Below, in pieces: positions 16,881-25,514 of a DNA stretch of 64,000 nt (position 1 is its first letter; the number at the start of each line of letters is the position of its first letter). The stretch spans positions 340,091 through 404,090 of the forward strand of contig NZ_BMIJ01000002.1 of assembly GCF_014641945.1 (NCBI RefSeq), given 5' to 3'. The position numbers were made by a program, and so were the translations under genes. The notes beneath the pieces are model-generated. The model worked only from the letters and a program-made list of their open reading frames with translations. It was not told where the DNA came from and made no database searches. The stretch comes from Marinobacterium zhoushanense (GTDB lineage: Bacteria > Pseudomonadota > Gammaproteobacteria > Pseudomonadales > Balneatricaceae).

Positions 16881-18572
16881 ATGAATACCGCAGTCGAGCC
16901 CGTACTGAGCGCTCCTCGCATCAGACCTCAGCTTAGAGGGTTGATGCCGGGCTGGTACGGTATCGGCTGGGGTACGGCAATCCTGGTGATGCTTCCTGTG
17001 CTGGCCATTCTCTGGCTGGCACTCTTCCCCACCGAAAATATCTGGCCCCACCTCGCCTCGACGGTTCTACCTGTCTACATCAAGTCGACACTGATTCTGA
17101 TGGCGGGTACCGGCGCGCTGTCGGTCGCGATCGGCGTGGGCACGGCCTGGCTGGTCACTCTGTGCCACTTCCCCGGTCGTCGCGTTTTCGAATGGGCGCT
17201 GCTGCTGCCCTTTGCCATACCCGCCTACGTTATCGCCTATCTCTATACCGACCTGCTCGAATACGCGGGACCGATACAAGGCTTACTGCGCGAGCTGTTT
17301 GGTTGGGAAAGTGCACGGGACTACTGGTTCCCCGAGATCCGCTCCATGGGCGGTGCGATCCTGATGCTGACGCTGGTACTCTATCCCTACGTCTACCTGC
17401 TGGCGCGGGCCAGTTTCCTCGAACAATCGATGAGCATCCGCGACGCCAGCCGCATGCTGGGCTGCACTCCCTGGCAAAGCTTTATCCGGGTCTCCCTACC
17501 CATTGCCCGGCCCGCTATCGCCGTGGGGTTGTCGCTGGTATCGATGGAGACAATCAACGATTTCGGTACGGTGGACTACTTCGCGGTCAAAAGCATGACC
17601 GCGGGGATCTACGACGCCTGGCTCAACATGGGTAATGTGGGCGCAGCGGCACAGATCGCCAGCCTGATGATGATCTTCGTGGTACTGTTGATAACGCTCG
17701 AGCGCGTAGCCCGCGCCCGCTCCCGCCAATACACCAGTGCCGACCGCTACCGCACCATAGAGCGTTACCGGCTGACACCGGGCCGAGCCTGGATGTGCAC
17801 CCTGGCCTGCACCCTGCCGGTTTTGTTCGGTTTCCTGATCCCCTTCGTTCGACTTGCCGACATGTCTCTGGCGCATCTGGACCAGTTCGCCGAGAACAAC
17901 TTTCTCGATTACGCGCGCAACAGCTTTACCCTATCGGTCAGCTCCGCCCTGCTGGCGCTGACGATCGCCATCGTGCTGGCCTACAGCAAGCGGCTCTATG
18001 CCAATCGCCCCTCGCTGCAGATCGCGGCACGCATGAGTAATCTCGGCTACGCTCTGCCCGGCGCAGTGCTGGCCATAGGGGTTATCGTGCCCCTGGCCGC
18101 GTTCGATAATGGTGTCGATGCGTTTATGCGCAGCCATTTTGGTATCAGTACCGGGCTGCTGCTCAGCGGCACACCTTTCGCGCTGGTATTCGCGTACTGC
18201 GTGCGTTTCCTCGCGGTATCGGGCGGCTCGGTGGATTCCTCTCTGGGTAAGGTCACGCCCAATATGGATATGGCGGCGCGCTCACTCGGTGCCAACTCCC
18301 TGCGCACCCTGAGAGAGGTGCACCTGCCGTTGATCAAAGGCGGCCTGCTGACGGCTGTCCTGGTGGTGTTCGTCGACTGCATGAAGGAGCTGCCGGCCAC
18401 GCTGATCCTGCGGCCGTTCAACTATGACACCCTTGCCACATTCGTTTATCAGTATGCGTCGGATGAACGCATAGAGCAGTGCTCTCCGGCTGCGCTGTTG
18501 ATCGTACTGGTGGGCATCATTCCAGTCATTCTGCTCAGCCGTACTATCACCGCAACACGGGCCAGCAGCTAA
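16881..18572 (+). CDS. fbpB: Iron(III) ABC transporter permease (fused double unit)
   Basis: The 563-aa inner-membrane permease consists of two binding-protein-dependent transport modules, each with about six helices. The cytoplasmic EAA loops that contact the ATPase are visible as DASRMLGCTPWQSFIRVSLP (near residue 190) and AARSLGANSLRTLREVHLP (near 470). It is co-transcribed with fbpA. The ATPase gene is not downstream but convergent on the other strand. Confidence 0.92.
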   Translation: MNTAVEPVLSAPRIRPQLRGLMPGWYGIGWGTAILVMLPVLAILWLALFPTENIWPHLASTVLPVYIKSTLILMAGTGALSVAIGVGTAWLVTLCHFPGRRVFEWALLLPFAIPAYVIAYLYTDLLEYAGPIQGLLRELFGWESARDYWFPEIRSMGGAILMLTLVLYPYVYLLARASFLEQSMSIRDASRMLGCTPWQSFIRVSLPIARPAIAVGLSLVSMETINDFGTVDYFAVKSMTAGIYDAWLNMGNVGAAAQIASLMMIFVVLLITLERVARARSRQYTSADRYRTIERYRLTPGRAWMCTLACTLPVLFGFLIPFVRLADMSLAHLDQFAENNFLDYARNSFTLSVSSALLALTIAIVLAYSKRLYANRPSLQIAARMSNLGYALPGAVLAIGVIVPLAAFDNGVDAFMRSHFGISTGLLLSGTPFALVFAYCVRFLAVSGGSVDSSLGKVTPNMDMAARSLGANSLRTLREVHLPLIKGGLLTAVLVVFVDCMKELPATLILRPFNYDTLATFVYQYASDERIEQCSPAALLIVLVGIIPVILLSRTITATRASS

Positions 18573-18573
18573 G

Positions 18574-18588
18574 GCCGGCTAAGCCGGC
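18574..18588. terminator. Short hairpin between convergent fbpB and fbpC
   Basis: GCCGGC-TAA-GCCGGC lies directly after the fbpB stop codon, in a 48-bp gap between two convergent genes. There is no T-run close by on the + strand, so it is only a possible weak terminator. Confidence 0.35.
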
Positions 18589-18620
18589 GATCACGAAAAA
18601 TAGTAAGATCCGCGCGCGCT

Positions 18621-19673
18621 TCAACGCTCGACAAAGACGATAGGCCGATGAGGCGCCACATGTACACCCAGGCGCTCGCCGATCGGATAGCGATGCATAC
18701 CGCTCTCCACCGCCTCCAGCTCCAGCCCTGTTTGGAGCTTTAGCTTATACAGGGTGTGACTGCCCTGAAACTCACAACTGAGCACCTCTGCCGGGGCACC
18801 ACCGTCCTGGGTCAGCTGAATATCGGCCGGGCGCAGGAAGAGTTTCAGCGGTACGTTGTCGATGCCATCCCGGCCGAAGGGCTCGGCAAACTCCAGCTCA
18901 CCCAGCTCACAACGCAGCCGGTCGGGGCCCAACGCCACACCGCTGATCAGCGTACCTTTGCCGACAAATGCCGCCACCTCAGGCGTCGCCGGTGTATAGA
19001 ACAGCTCCTCCGGCGTGCCCCACTGTTGCACTCGTCCTGCCGACAGCACACCAAGCCGGTCGCTGATGGTAAACGCCTCCTGCTGATCATGGGTAACCAT
19101 GATCGCGGCGATCTTCTGCCGCTTCAGGATTCGGCGCATCTCGGCCGACAGCTGCCGCCGCAGATCAGCGTCGAGGTTGGAAAAGGGTTCATCCATCAAC
19201 AGCAGTCGCGGCTTGGGCGCCAGCGCCCTGGCCAGGGCCACCCGCTGCTGTTGACCACCGGAGAGTTCATGCGGGTAGCGATTGCCCAGGTCGGGCAGTT
19301 CCACCAGTGCCAGCACCTCTGTGACCAGCGCCTGCTTTTCGGCCCGGCTGCGCCCCTTCAGACCAAAGGCGATGTTGTCGGCGATAGTCAGGTGAGGAAA
19401 CAGTGCATAATCCTGAAACACCATGCCCATCCCACGCCGCTCCGGTGGGACGACAGAGGCTGCGCTGCTGATCACCTCTCCCCCGAGACGTATCTCACCG
19501 GCCTGGGGATCGATAAAGCCGGCGATGGCACGCAATACAGTGGTCTTCCCGCATCCGCTGGGGCCCAGCAGACAGGCTATCTCCCCCTCCTCGATCGAAA
19601 AACTGACGGAATGCAGTACTTGGTGTCCCTGGTAGGCGCATTTAAGTTGTTCAACCGAAAGCAGCTCGCGCAT
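18621..19673 (-). CDS. fbpC: Iron(III) ABC transporter ATP-binding protein
   Basis: The 350-aa ATPase energises the FbpAB importer. It shows Walker A GPSGCGKTT (residues 37-45), the ABC signature LSGGQQQRVALARAL, Walker B LLLMDEPFSNLD, the H-loop ATMVTHDQ-type segment (IMVTHDQQEAF) and a C-terminal regulatory TOBE-like domain from about residue 240. It faces fbpB on the opposite strand and has its own Fur-type box just upstream, so the transporter is made from two separately regulated transcripts. Confidence 0.93.
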   Translation of the reverse strand: MRELLSVEQLKCAYQGHQVLHSVSFSIEEGEIACLLGPSGCGKTTVLRAIAGFIDPQAGEIRLGGEVISSAASVVPPERRGMGMVFQDYALFPHLTIADNIAFGLKGRSRAEKQALVTEVLALVELPDLGNRYPHELSGGQQQRVALARALAPKPRLLLMDEPFSNLDADLRRQLSAEMRRILKRQKIAAIMVTHDQQEAFTISDRLGVLSAGRVQQWGTPEELFYTPATPEVAAFVGKGTLISGVALGPDRLRCELGELEFAEPFGRDGIDNVPLKLFLRPADIQLTQDGGAPAEVLSCEFQGSHTLYKLKLQTGLELEAVESGMHRYPIGERLGVHVAPHRPIVFVER

Positions 19674-19732
19674 ATGTCCTCTGATAAATCCTATACGGGG
19701 CGGGCAATCAAAAACCCTAAAGCTGGAGGGTT

Positions 19733-19753
19733 AATGATAATTGAAAATCATTC
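19733..19753 (-). promoter_or_regulatory. Fur-type iron box upstream of fbpC
   Basis: AATGATAATTGAAAATCATT is a strong match to the Fur consensus and nearly palindromic (ATGAT...ATCAT). It lies 60-80 bp upstream of fbpC and directly after the ampD stop codon. It is the best Fur match in the window. Confidence 0.75.
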
Positions 19754-20314
19754 TTAATTACTAGCTATCGCGCCGCGATAACGCTGCCAATCAAATGCAG
19801 GCCCCGGGTCCGTTTTCCGCCCAGGTGCAATGTCGCTATGCCCGCAGATGCGCTCCGGCGTGATGCCGGGATAGTGGGTCATCAACGCCCGAGTCACCGC
19901 GACCAAAGCGGCATACTGCCGTTCGCTATATGGCACGTCATCGATACCTTCCAGTTCGATACCGATGGAGAAATCGTTACAGGCGTCTCGCCCCCGGAAA
20001 CAGGAACGCCCTGCATGCCAGGCGCGTTTATCGAACGGCACGAACTGGGTGATGCCCCCCTTTCGATCTATCAACAGGTGGGCGGATACCTCCAGTTGAT
20101 GGATCTCCCGGTAGTAGGGGTGCTCATCCGGGTCGAGACAGTTGGTGAACAGCTGGCAAATCCCCTGCCCGCCAAACTGCCCCGGCGGCAGGCTGATATT
20201 GTGGATAACGAGCAGCGAAATCTCGTCACCGGGGCGCTCGTTGCAGTTTGGAGAGGCGCAGTAATCGGCACCGACTACCAGATGCTCCTCTATGCGGCAG
20301 GGAATATCGGACAT
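19754..20314 (-). CDS. ampD: 1,6-anhydro-N-acetylmuramyl-L-alanine amidase
   Basis: A 186-aa cytoplasmic zinc amidase of cell-wall recycling, which removes the peptide from anhydro-muropeptides. Zinc ligands are seen as [15 protein letters not shown] (His) and [21 protein letters not shown] (His and Asp). The family's [24 protein letters not shown] segment is also present. It is divergent from nadC, the arrangement known in Pseudomonas. In relatives, loss of AmpD derepresses AmpC beta-lactamase. Confidence 0.95.
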   Translation of the reverse strand: MSDIPCRIEEHLVVGADYCASPNCNERPGDEISLLVIHNISLPPGQFGGQGICQLFTNCLDPDEHPYYREIHQLEVSAHLLIDRKGGITQFVPFDKRAWHAGRSCFRGRDACNDFSIGIELEGIDDVPYSERQYAALVAVTRALMTHYPGITPERICGHSDIAPGRKTDPGPAFDWQRYRGAIASN

Positions 20315-20402
20315 GGGTTACTCAATACCAGCGGAAAGGATTAGAATATCGGCCCCGAACCCGTGTCGCAACGCACAATACAGATCCATACTGGAGAGCC
20401 CG

Positions 20403-21242
20403 ATGCTGAACCTTGCTGATCTCAACGCCATCATCGAAGAGAACGTGCGCACCGCACTGGCGGAAGATATCGGCAGCGGCGATATCACCGCCGATCTGAT
20501 ACCCGCATCGCAGCAGGCAAGCGGCCGCGTGATCAGCCGCGAGTCCGCGACCATCAGCGGTACCGCCTGGGTCGATGAGGTGTTCCGCCAGGTTGATCCG
20601 TCGGTTGCGATTGAATGGCAGGTGAAAGACGGCGACAGTGTCGAGCCGAACCAGGTGTTGTTTACCTTTGCAGGTCCAGCCCGCTCACTGCTGACCGGCG
20701 AGCGGGCAGCGTTGAACTTCCTGCAGACCCTCTCGGGTACCGCTACTGTCAGCCGCGCCTATGCCGACCGAGTGGCCGGCACCGGTGTCAAACTGCTCGA
20801 TACCCGCAAAACCCTACCGGGACTGCGCATGGCGCAGAAATACGCCGTCAGTTGCGGCGGCTGCTACAACCACCGCATAGGCCTGTACGATGCGTTCCTG
20901 ATCAAGGAGAACCATATCCTCGCCTGCGGCGGTATTTCGCAAGCGATCAGTGCCGCACGCAACATGCATCCGGGCAAGCCGGTTGAGGTGGAGGTGGAAA
21001 CCCGCGCTCAACTGGAGGAGGCGTTGGACGCCGGTGCCGATATCATCATGCTGGACAATTTCAGCACCGAGCAGATGCAAGAGGCGGTGCAGTTCACCGC
21101 GGGGCGCGCCAAGCTGGAAGCCTCAGGCGGCATTACCGACGAAACCCTGGTGGAGTTTGCCAAGACCGGCGTAGATTATATCTCCATCGGCGCCCTGACC
21201 AAGCACTGCCGGGCGGTGGATCTGTCGATGCGACTGCTCTGA
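20403..21242 (+). CDS. nadC: Nicotinate-nucleotide pyrophosphorylase (quinolinate phosphoribosyltransferase)
   Basis: The 279-aa enzyme converts quinolinate and PRPP to nicotinate mononucleotide in NAD synthesis. Characteristic segments are [15 protein letters not shown] near the start, [39 protein letters not shown] and IIMLDNFS. I start at 20403 ([10 protein letters not shown]), preceded by GGAGAG; the frame is open 37 codons earlier without similarity. It is next to the pilus genes as in Pseudomonas. Confidence 0.96.
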   Translation: MLNLADLNAIIEENVRTALAEDIGSGDITADLIPASQQASGRVISRESATISGTAWVDEVFRQVDPSVAIEWQVKDGDSVEPNQVLFTFAGPARSLLTGERAALNFLQTLSGTATVSRAYADRVAGTGVKLLDTRKTLPGLRMAQKYAVSCGGCYNHRIGLYDAFLIKENHILACGGISQAISAARNMHPGKPVEVEVETRAQLEEALDAGADIIMLDNFSTEQMQEAVQFTAGRAKLEASGGITDETLVEFAKTGVDYISIGALTKHCRAVDLSMRLL

Positions 21243-21251
21243 CCGCAGTCG

Positions 21252-21611
21252 CTACTCGCAACGCGCCGCGCCGACCTGCACCCACTCGTCATCGTTTTGA
21301 ATCTGCAGCACGTCGAAAACCTCAACCTCGGCCGGACTAATGCCATGCTTGAGCATCAGGCTGCACACACGACGCGCATCTGAATCACGGTTGCTACCGT
21401 CAGGAATCACGCCGACACCGATGCGGTGGCCTTTGTCCCACCAGACCGGGCGCGCGGGGAAGGTTGAATCCTGGGCTAGCTCGGCTTCAAGTCGACTGCG
21501 TAGATCGGCGGAAACCTCTTGCCTACCCGACTCGATATACCAGGTCACCACGACACTTAAGGCTATCAGGATAAGTATCACAAAACGCTTGTTGATCACG
21601 CACATCCCCAT
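21252..21611 (-). CDS. Small membrane-anchored protein of unknown function
   Basis: A protein of up to 119 aa with an N-terminal hydrophobic helix (KRFVILILIALSVVVTWYI) serving as signal anchor or signal peptide, and a soluble remainder with SDARRVCSLMLKHGISPAEV and DEWVQVGAARCE. I do not recognise the family. The exact start is uncertain: an ATG at 21611, another at 21605, or a GTG at 21599 with GGGGA before it. It lies between nadC (convergent, 9 bp away) and pilA. Confidence 0.6.
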   Translation of the reverse strand: MGMCVINKRFVILILIALSVVVTWYIESGRQEVSADLRSRLEAELAQDSTFPARPVWWDKGHRIGVGVIPDGSNRDSDARRVCSLMLKHGISPAEVEVFDVLQIQNDDEWVQVGAARCE

Positions 21612-21713
21612 CTCGCAATTATACCTGGCTGGAGTCTGCCGAGATTGAGCGCCGGATACAAGCCGACCATGGGTTAATTGAGAATCAAACTAAAAGTCCG
21701 GGCTTAAAAAACG

Positions 21714-21739
21714 AAAAGGATCGCCGAAGCGATCCTTTT
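21714..21739 (-). terminator. Intrinsic terminator of pilA
   Basis: A perfect 11-bp stem (AAAAGGATCGC / GCGATCCTTTT) with a four-base loop is followed on the minus strand by CGTTTTTTA. It lies 39 bp after the pilA stop. Confidence 0.9.
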
Positions 21740-21777
21740 CCTGTAATCAAGCGCTTTCTAGGACGCTGGCAACAGTA

Positions 21778-22239
21778 TTAACGCACTGGGCAGCGGTTGG
21801 CACTGATACCGCTCGGGCAAGTAACAGTCCAGACGATGTTGCCGTTGTTGCTAGAGGTAGCAGTAAAGGAGATGATATCGGCACCGGTAGTCCCCTTATC
21901 GACTTCACTAGCATCATCAGCATTGGTCGCAGTGGCGTTAAAGCCCGCCTGGGATACGGTAGCCGCACCACTAACAGCAACAGCCAAGTTGATGTGCGTA
22001 CCATACAAAGTCGCAGCAAAGCCATCCGCACTATCGGAACCGATAAGCGTACCTTCTTCGTTAAAGAACTGCTCAACCGCCAGTTTATTTTGCCCGAAAA
22101 TGGACGGAGCTTCAGACAGCTTGGAACGAATGGTGTAGTCCTGATAAGCCGGCAGCGCGATCGCAGCCAGAATACCGATGATCGCTACAACGATCATCAA
22201 TTCGATAAGGGTAAAGCCCTGTTGTTTTTTCAAATTCAT
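21778..22239 (-). CDS. pilA: Type IV major pilin
   Basis: The 153-aa prepilin begins [20 protein letters not shown]: a six-to-seven-residue leader, the PilD cleavage site between Gly and Phe, Glu5 of the mature protein, and the hydrophobic alpha-1 spine. The C-terminal disulfide loop is [15 protein letters not shown]. The ATG at 22239 is preferred over 22245 because GGAGAG is six bases before it and almost abuts the earlier ATG. It has its own terminator, a sigma-54 promoter and PilR-type boxes. It forms the shaft of the twitching pilus. Confidence 0.95.
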   Translation of the reverse strand: MNLKKQQGFTLIELMIVVAIIGILAAIALPAYQDYTIRSKLSEAPSIFGQNKLAVEQFFNEEGTLIGSDSADGFAATLYGTHINLAVAVSGAATVSQAGFNATATNADDASEVDKGTTGADIISFTATSSNNGNIVWTVTCPSGISANRCPVR

Positions 22240-22289
22240 CGTCATCTCTCCAGCGAGTTAAAGTCCTTATTACTAGACGCCCAGTACCA

Positions 22290-22305
22290 AGCAAGAGCGG
22301 TGCCA
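22290..22305 (-). promoter_or_regulatory. Sigma-54 (-24/-12) promoter of pilA
   Basis: The minus strand reads TGGCACCGCTCTTGCT, matching TGGCAC-N5-TTGCW exactly. Transcription should start near 22279, about 40 bases before pilA. Activation by the neighbouring PilR is expected from known pilus regulation. Confidence 0.92.
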
Positions 22306-22369
22306 ACACGTACCACATCCTAATCCATGCGGCCTGCGGCGATCCAGTCGGCCAGAGCATAGGGCAAAG

Positions 22370-22407
22370 TTTGACACTTTGTCACCCCCTGCGTCACATT
22401 TTGACAA
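22370..22407 (-). promoter_or_regulatory. PilR-type binding boxes upstream of pilA
   Basis: Repeated TTTGACA/TGTCA-like motifs occur here as TTTGACACTTTGTCA followed by GTCACATTTTGACAAA, including an inverted TGTCA pair. They are 65-100 bp upstream of the -24 element, between pilA and pilR. TGTC-containing repeats are the known PilR recognition pattern. Confidence 0.65.
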
Positions 22408-22435
22408 ACTCCCGTTTGAATTTTTGACCCGGATA

Positions 22436-23809
22436 CTACTCCAGGTCGTACTTCTTGATCCGGTAACGTAACTGCCTCAATGTCAGACCCAACTCGCGTG
22501 CGGCCGCGGTTCTATTCCAGTGGTGGATCTCCAGCGCCTTGACCAACTGATCCCGCTCATCCGCGCCACTACCATCACTATTACCGCTGAACTCTCGCAT
22601 ACTCAGCTGCTGGCGCGTGCGCGGACGCTCCTCCAGCGCCAGATCCTCGCAACAGATCAGGTTATGCTCACAAAGCGCAGCGGCCCGTTCGAGAATATTC
22701 TCCAATTCACGCACATTACCGGGAAAGGTATAGGCGATCAGTGCCGACAGCGCCTGGTCATCGATATGCAGCACCGGCTCACTACCGCCATTGCGCTGTG
22801 CTATCCGCTGCAGCAACGCCCGGCTCAATAGCGGGATATCCTGCCGTCGCTCTCGTAACGGCGGCACCTTCAGCTCGATCACATTGATGCGGTAGTAGAG
22901 GTCTTCACGAAAGCGGCCGGCCTGAACCTCCTCATGCAAACGCTTGTGACTGGCACTCAGGATCCGCACATCCACCGGCTGCTCCTCTTCCGCCCCCACG
23001 GGCCGTACCCGCCGCTCCTGAATGGCACGCAGCAACTTGACCTGCATCGCCAGCGGCATATCGGCGATCTCATCAAGGAAAAGCGTCCCCCCCTCGGCCG
23101 CCTGAAAAAAGCCACTGCGGTTGGCATGGGCACCGGTAAAGCTGCCTTTCAGATGGCCGAAGAACTCGGACTCCATCAACTCGTCAGGGATAGCACCGCA
23201 GTTAACGGCGATAAAAGGGTGATCCCGGCGATTGCTGCGGGAGTGGATCATGCGGGCAATCACCTCTTTACCCGAACCCGACTCACCGTTGATACAGACC
23301 GGCGCCTGCGTTTGGGCAAGCTTGGCAATGCGCTCCTTTAACCGCTGCATAGCGGGCGACTCGCCCACCAGACCATCACTGGTATGCTCTGCCACCGGGT
23401 CTACTACTGGACGGATGGCGTGACTGACAAGGGCGCGCAGCTGCGCTATATCCAGAGGCTTACTGACACAATCGAAGGCGCCCGCTCGCATCGCTTCGAC
23501 CGCGAGCTCCATATTGCCATAAGCGGTGATCACCGCCACCGGTAGGCTTGGCACCTCTCGAGCAACCTGTTCAACAAGCTCCATCCCTCGACCATCGGGC
23601 AGGCGCATATCGGTGAGACAGAGATCGAATGTATTCTGGTCAAGCAGATGACGGGCTTCGGCCAGCGAGGCCGCGGTACGCACAGCCAACCCCATGCGCC
23701 CCAGGGTGATCTCCAACAGCGTGCGCAGGTCCTCCTCATCATCCACCACAAGAACGGTGGACTGGCGGGCGCTATTGGCATTTGCGTTGAGGTTAGGTCG
23801 GTTAGTCAT
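22436..23809 (-). CDS. pilR: Type IV pilus response regulator, sigma-54 activator
   Basis: The 457-aa NtrC-type regulator has a receiver domain (residues 18-130; VLVVDDEED acidic pocket and phospho-acceptor Asp in CLTDMRLPDG), an AAA+ domain (about 145-380; Walker A GESGSGKE, sigma-54 loop GSFTGA, Walker B TLFLDEIADM) and a Fis-type HTH at the C-terminus (RTAAARELGLTLRQLRYRIKK). It overlaps pilS by 8 bp, so the two are made together. It activates pilA in response to PilS. Confidence 0.95.
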   Translation of the reverse strand: MTNRPNLNANANSARQSTVLVVDDEEDLRTLLEITLGRMGLAVRTAASLAEARHLLDQNTFDLCLTDMRLPDGRGMELVEQVAREVPSLPVAVITAYGNMELAVEAMRAGAFDCVSKPLDIAQLRALVSHAIRPVVDPVAEHTSDGLVGESPAMQRLKERIAKLAQTQAPVCINGESGSGKEVIARMIHSRSNRRDHPFIAVNCGAIPDELMESEFFGHLKGSFTGAHANRSGFFQAAEGGTLFLDEIADMPLAMQVKLLRAIQERRVRPVGAEEEQPVDVRILSASHKRLHEEVQAGRFREDLYYRINVIELKVPPLRERRQDIPLLSRALLQRIAQRNGGSEPVLHIDDQALSALIAYTFPGNVRELENILERAAALCEHNLICCEDLALEERPRTRQQLSMREFSGNSDGSGADERDQLVKALEIHHWNRTAAARELGLTLRQLRYRIKKYDLE

Positions 23810-25385
23810 CTATGGCTGAGGTTATCGGTCGTTCCATCGGGAAGGTGATACGAAAGCAGCTACCACCTGTTTGCACAGGACTATACCGCAATTCACAGTA
23901 GTTCGCTTCGCACAGCTCTCGCGCCAGATAGAGACCGAGCCCGGATCCGTCATGCCGGGTAGTGAAGAAGGGTTCGTAGATCCTTTGCTCCATCTCACTG
24001 TCTATACCTCGGCCATTATCGCTGACCTCTATACAGGGCGTTGCCGACGCTCCCGCTCTGTAAACCCTGATGGCGATACAGGCAACGCCCTGCTCAGGCG
24101 TGCCATGCTTGAGTGCATTGTCCAGCAGCAGAGTGAGCAGCTGTCGCAGATGATCGGGATCGACACGCACCTGCAGATTCTCGCCGCCGTTTTCAATCGA
24201 CAGGCTCAAACGCTCCGCCAGATCAGGCCAACTCAAACGCCACTCGTCGCGCAACTTCGTCATCCATTGACCCAACTGCAGATCCAACCAAAGCGGCGTT
24301 TTCCTTCTCGACAGGGTCAAGATCTCTTCGATCAGGCGATTCAACCTTTTCGACTGTGCCAAAATAATAGCGGTCAGCTTCTGCTCCTGCGCCTGCAGAT
24401 CCGGGGCCTCTGCCAACAGTTGCGCCGAATAGCTTATCGCACCCAAAGGGTTACGTATCTCGTGAGCCAGACTCGCCGTCAACCGTCCCAAAGCCGCCAG
24501 TTTTTCCCGCTGGACTCGCGTGTTTTGGCCTTGTATATCCTCCAACAGCAATACGGCCCGTTCATCTCGTCCAGGCCCTGTCGCGGTAATCTGCAACCGC
24601 AATGGTGCCAGCAACTCCGAACCCACCGGTTTCCCTTCACGCCAATGCTCAAGAGCGGTCGCCAGCGCCGGTGACAATTCGACTAGCTGTTGATGAAGCT
24701 GAGCCGAAGACGATACGCCGAACAGCTGCCCCGCCGCCGGATTGATCATGCGGATCACGTTTTCGGCATCGACGACGACGACCCCCTCCTCCATGCGTTG
24801 GACGATAAATGTGTTGAGCTCGGTGAGACTCGCCAGATCCAGCTCCCGCTTGCCGACTAAACGACGCGTATCGGCCATATTTCGACCCACCACCGTACTG
24901 ACCAGTGCGATAGCGAGCTGGGTTGCCGATAATGCACCCAGCTCCGCCAGAGGATAGGGCTGAGTACCCAATAGCTGATGAACTAGCGTCGACGCCAGCA
25001 TTCCGAGAATGGCGACAGCAGAAAAAAGCTGCGTTCCTGCACCGGGCTTCCAGAATCCGGCAAAGCAAACCGGCACCAGCATCAGGGTCGCGTAGATGCC
25101 GGTGGGATCACCGCTGGAAAAGCCCAGCAGTGACAGGGCTACAAGGTCCAAGATTACCTGCAGACCAAACTGCGTGCCGTTAGACTCCCAGCGACCGACA
25201 CTGATACCTGAGCCGATCGCAAATACGAAATAGAGCAGCGCTACGATGCCGAACATGTCAGGCTGCCAAATAGTGGGCAACATGCCACTGCGCGGCATGA
25301 TCAGCAGAGTGACCAGCAGCCCGCTCAAGATGATTCGGTAGAGGCTGAAAACCCGCAGCGCTCTCCAGTCGAGAATTTCACTCAT
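23802..25385 (-). CDS. pilS: Type IV pilus sensor histidine kinase
   Basis: The 527-aa kinase has about six N-terminal transmembrane helices (residues 15-175), a PAS-like domain (about 190-300) and a kinase core with H-box LAHEIRNPLGAISYSAQLL, N-box LLLDNALKHG and G-boxes EVSDNGRGID and GSGLGLYLARELCE. The start is set at 25385 (MSEILDWRALRV), giving family length. It signals to PilR and is divergent from pilB. Confidence 0.94.
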   Translation of the reverse strand: MSEILDWRALRVFSLYRIILSGLLVTLLIMPRSGMLPTIWQPDMFGIVALLYFVFAIGSGISVGRWESNGTQFGLQVILDLVALSLLGFSSGDPTGIYATLMLVPVCFAGFWKPGAGTQLFSAVAILGMLASTLVHQLLGTQPYPLAELGALSATQLAIALVSTVVGRNMADTRRLVGKRELDLASLTELNTFIVQRMEEGVVVVDAENVIRMINPAAGQLFGVSSSAQLHQQLVELSPALATALEHWREGKPVGSELLAPLRLQITATGPGRDERAVLLLEDIQGQNTRVQREKLAALGRLTASLAHEIRNPLGAISYSAQLLAEAPDLQAQEQKLTAIILAQSKRLNRLIEEILTLSRRKTPLWLDLQLGQWMTKLRDEWRLSWPDLAERLSLSIENGGENLQVRVDPDHLRQLLTLLLDNALKHGTPEQGVACIAIRVYRAGASATPCIEVSDNGRGIDSEMEQRIYEPFFTTRHDGSGLGLYLARELCEANYCELRYSPVQTGGSCFRITFPMERPITSAIDD

Positions 25386-25514
25386 GGCGAATTGATCGCA
25401 AACAATAGGCAAACAATAGATAGTTCATGGGATTTGCCAGAGTCCTGAGGCTACTATAGAGTATTGACTCATACCCTATCCTCGGCCTGTTTGCAAAGAC
25501 TTAAGGTACGGCAC

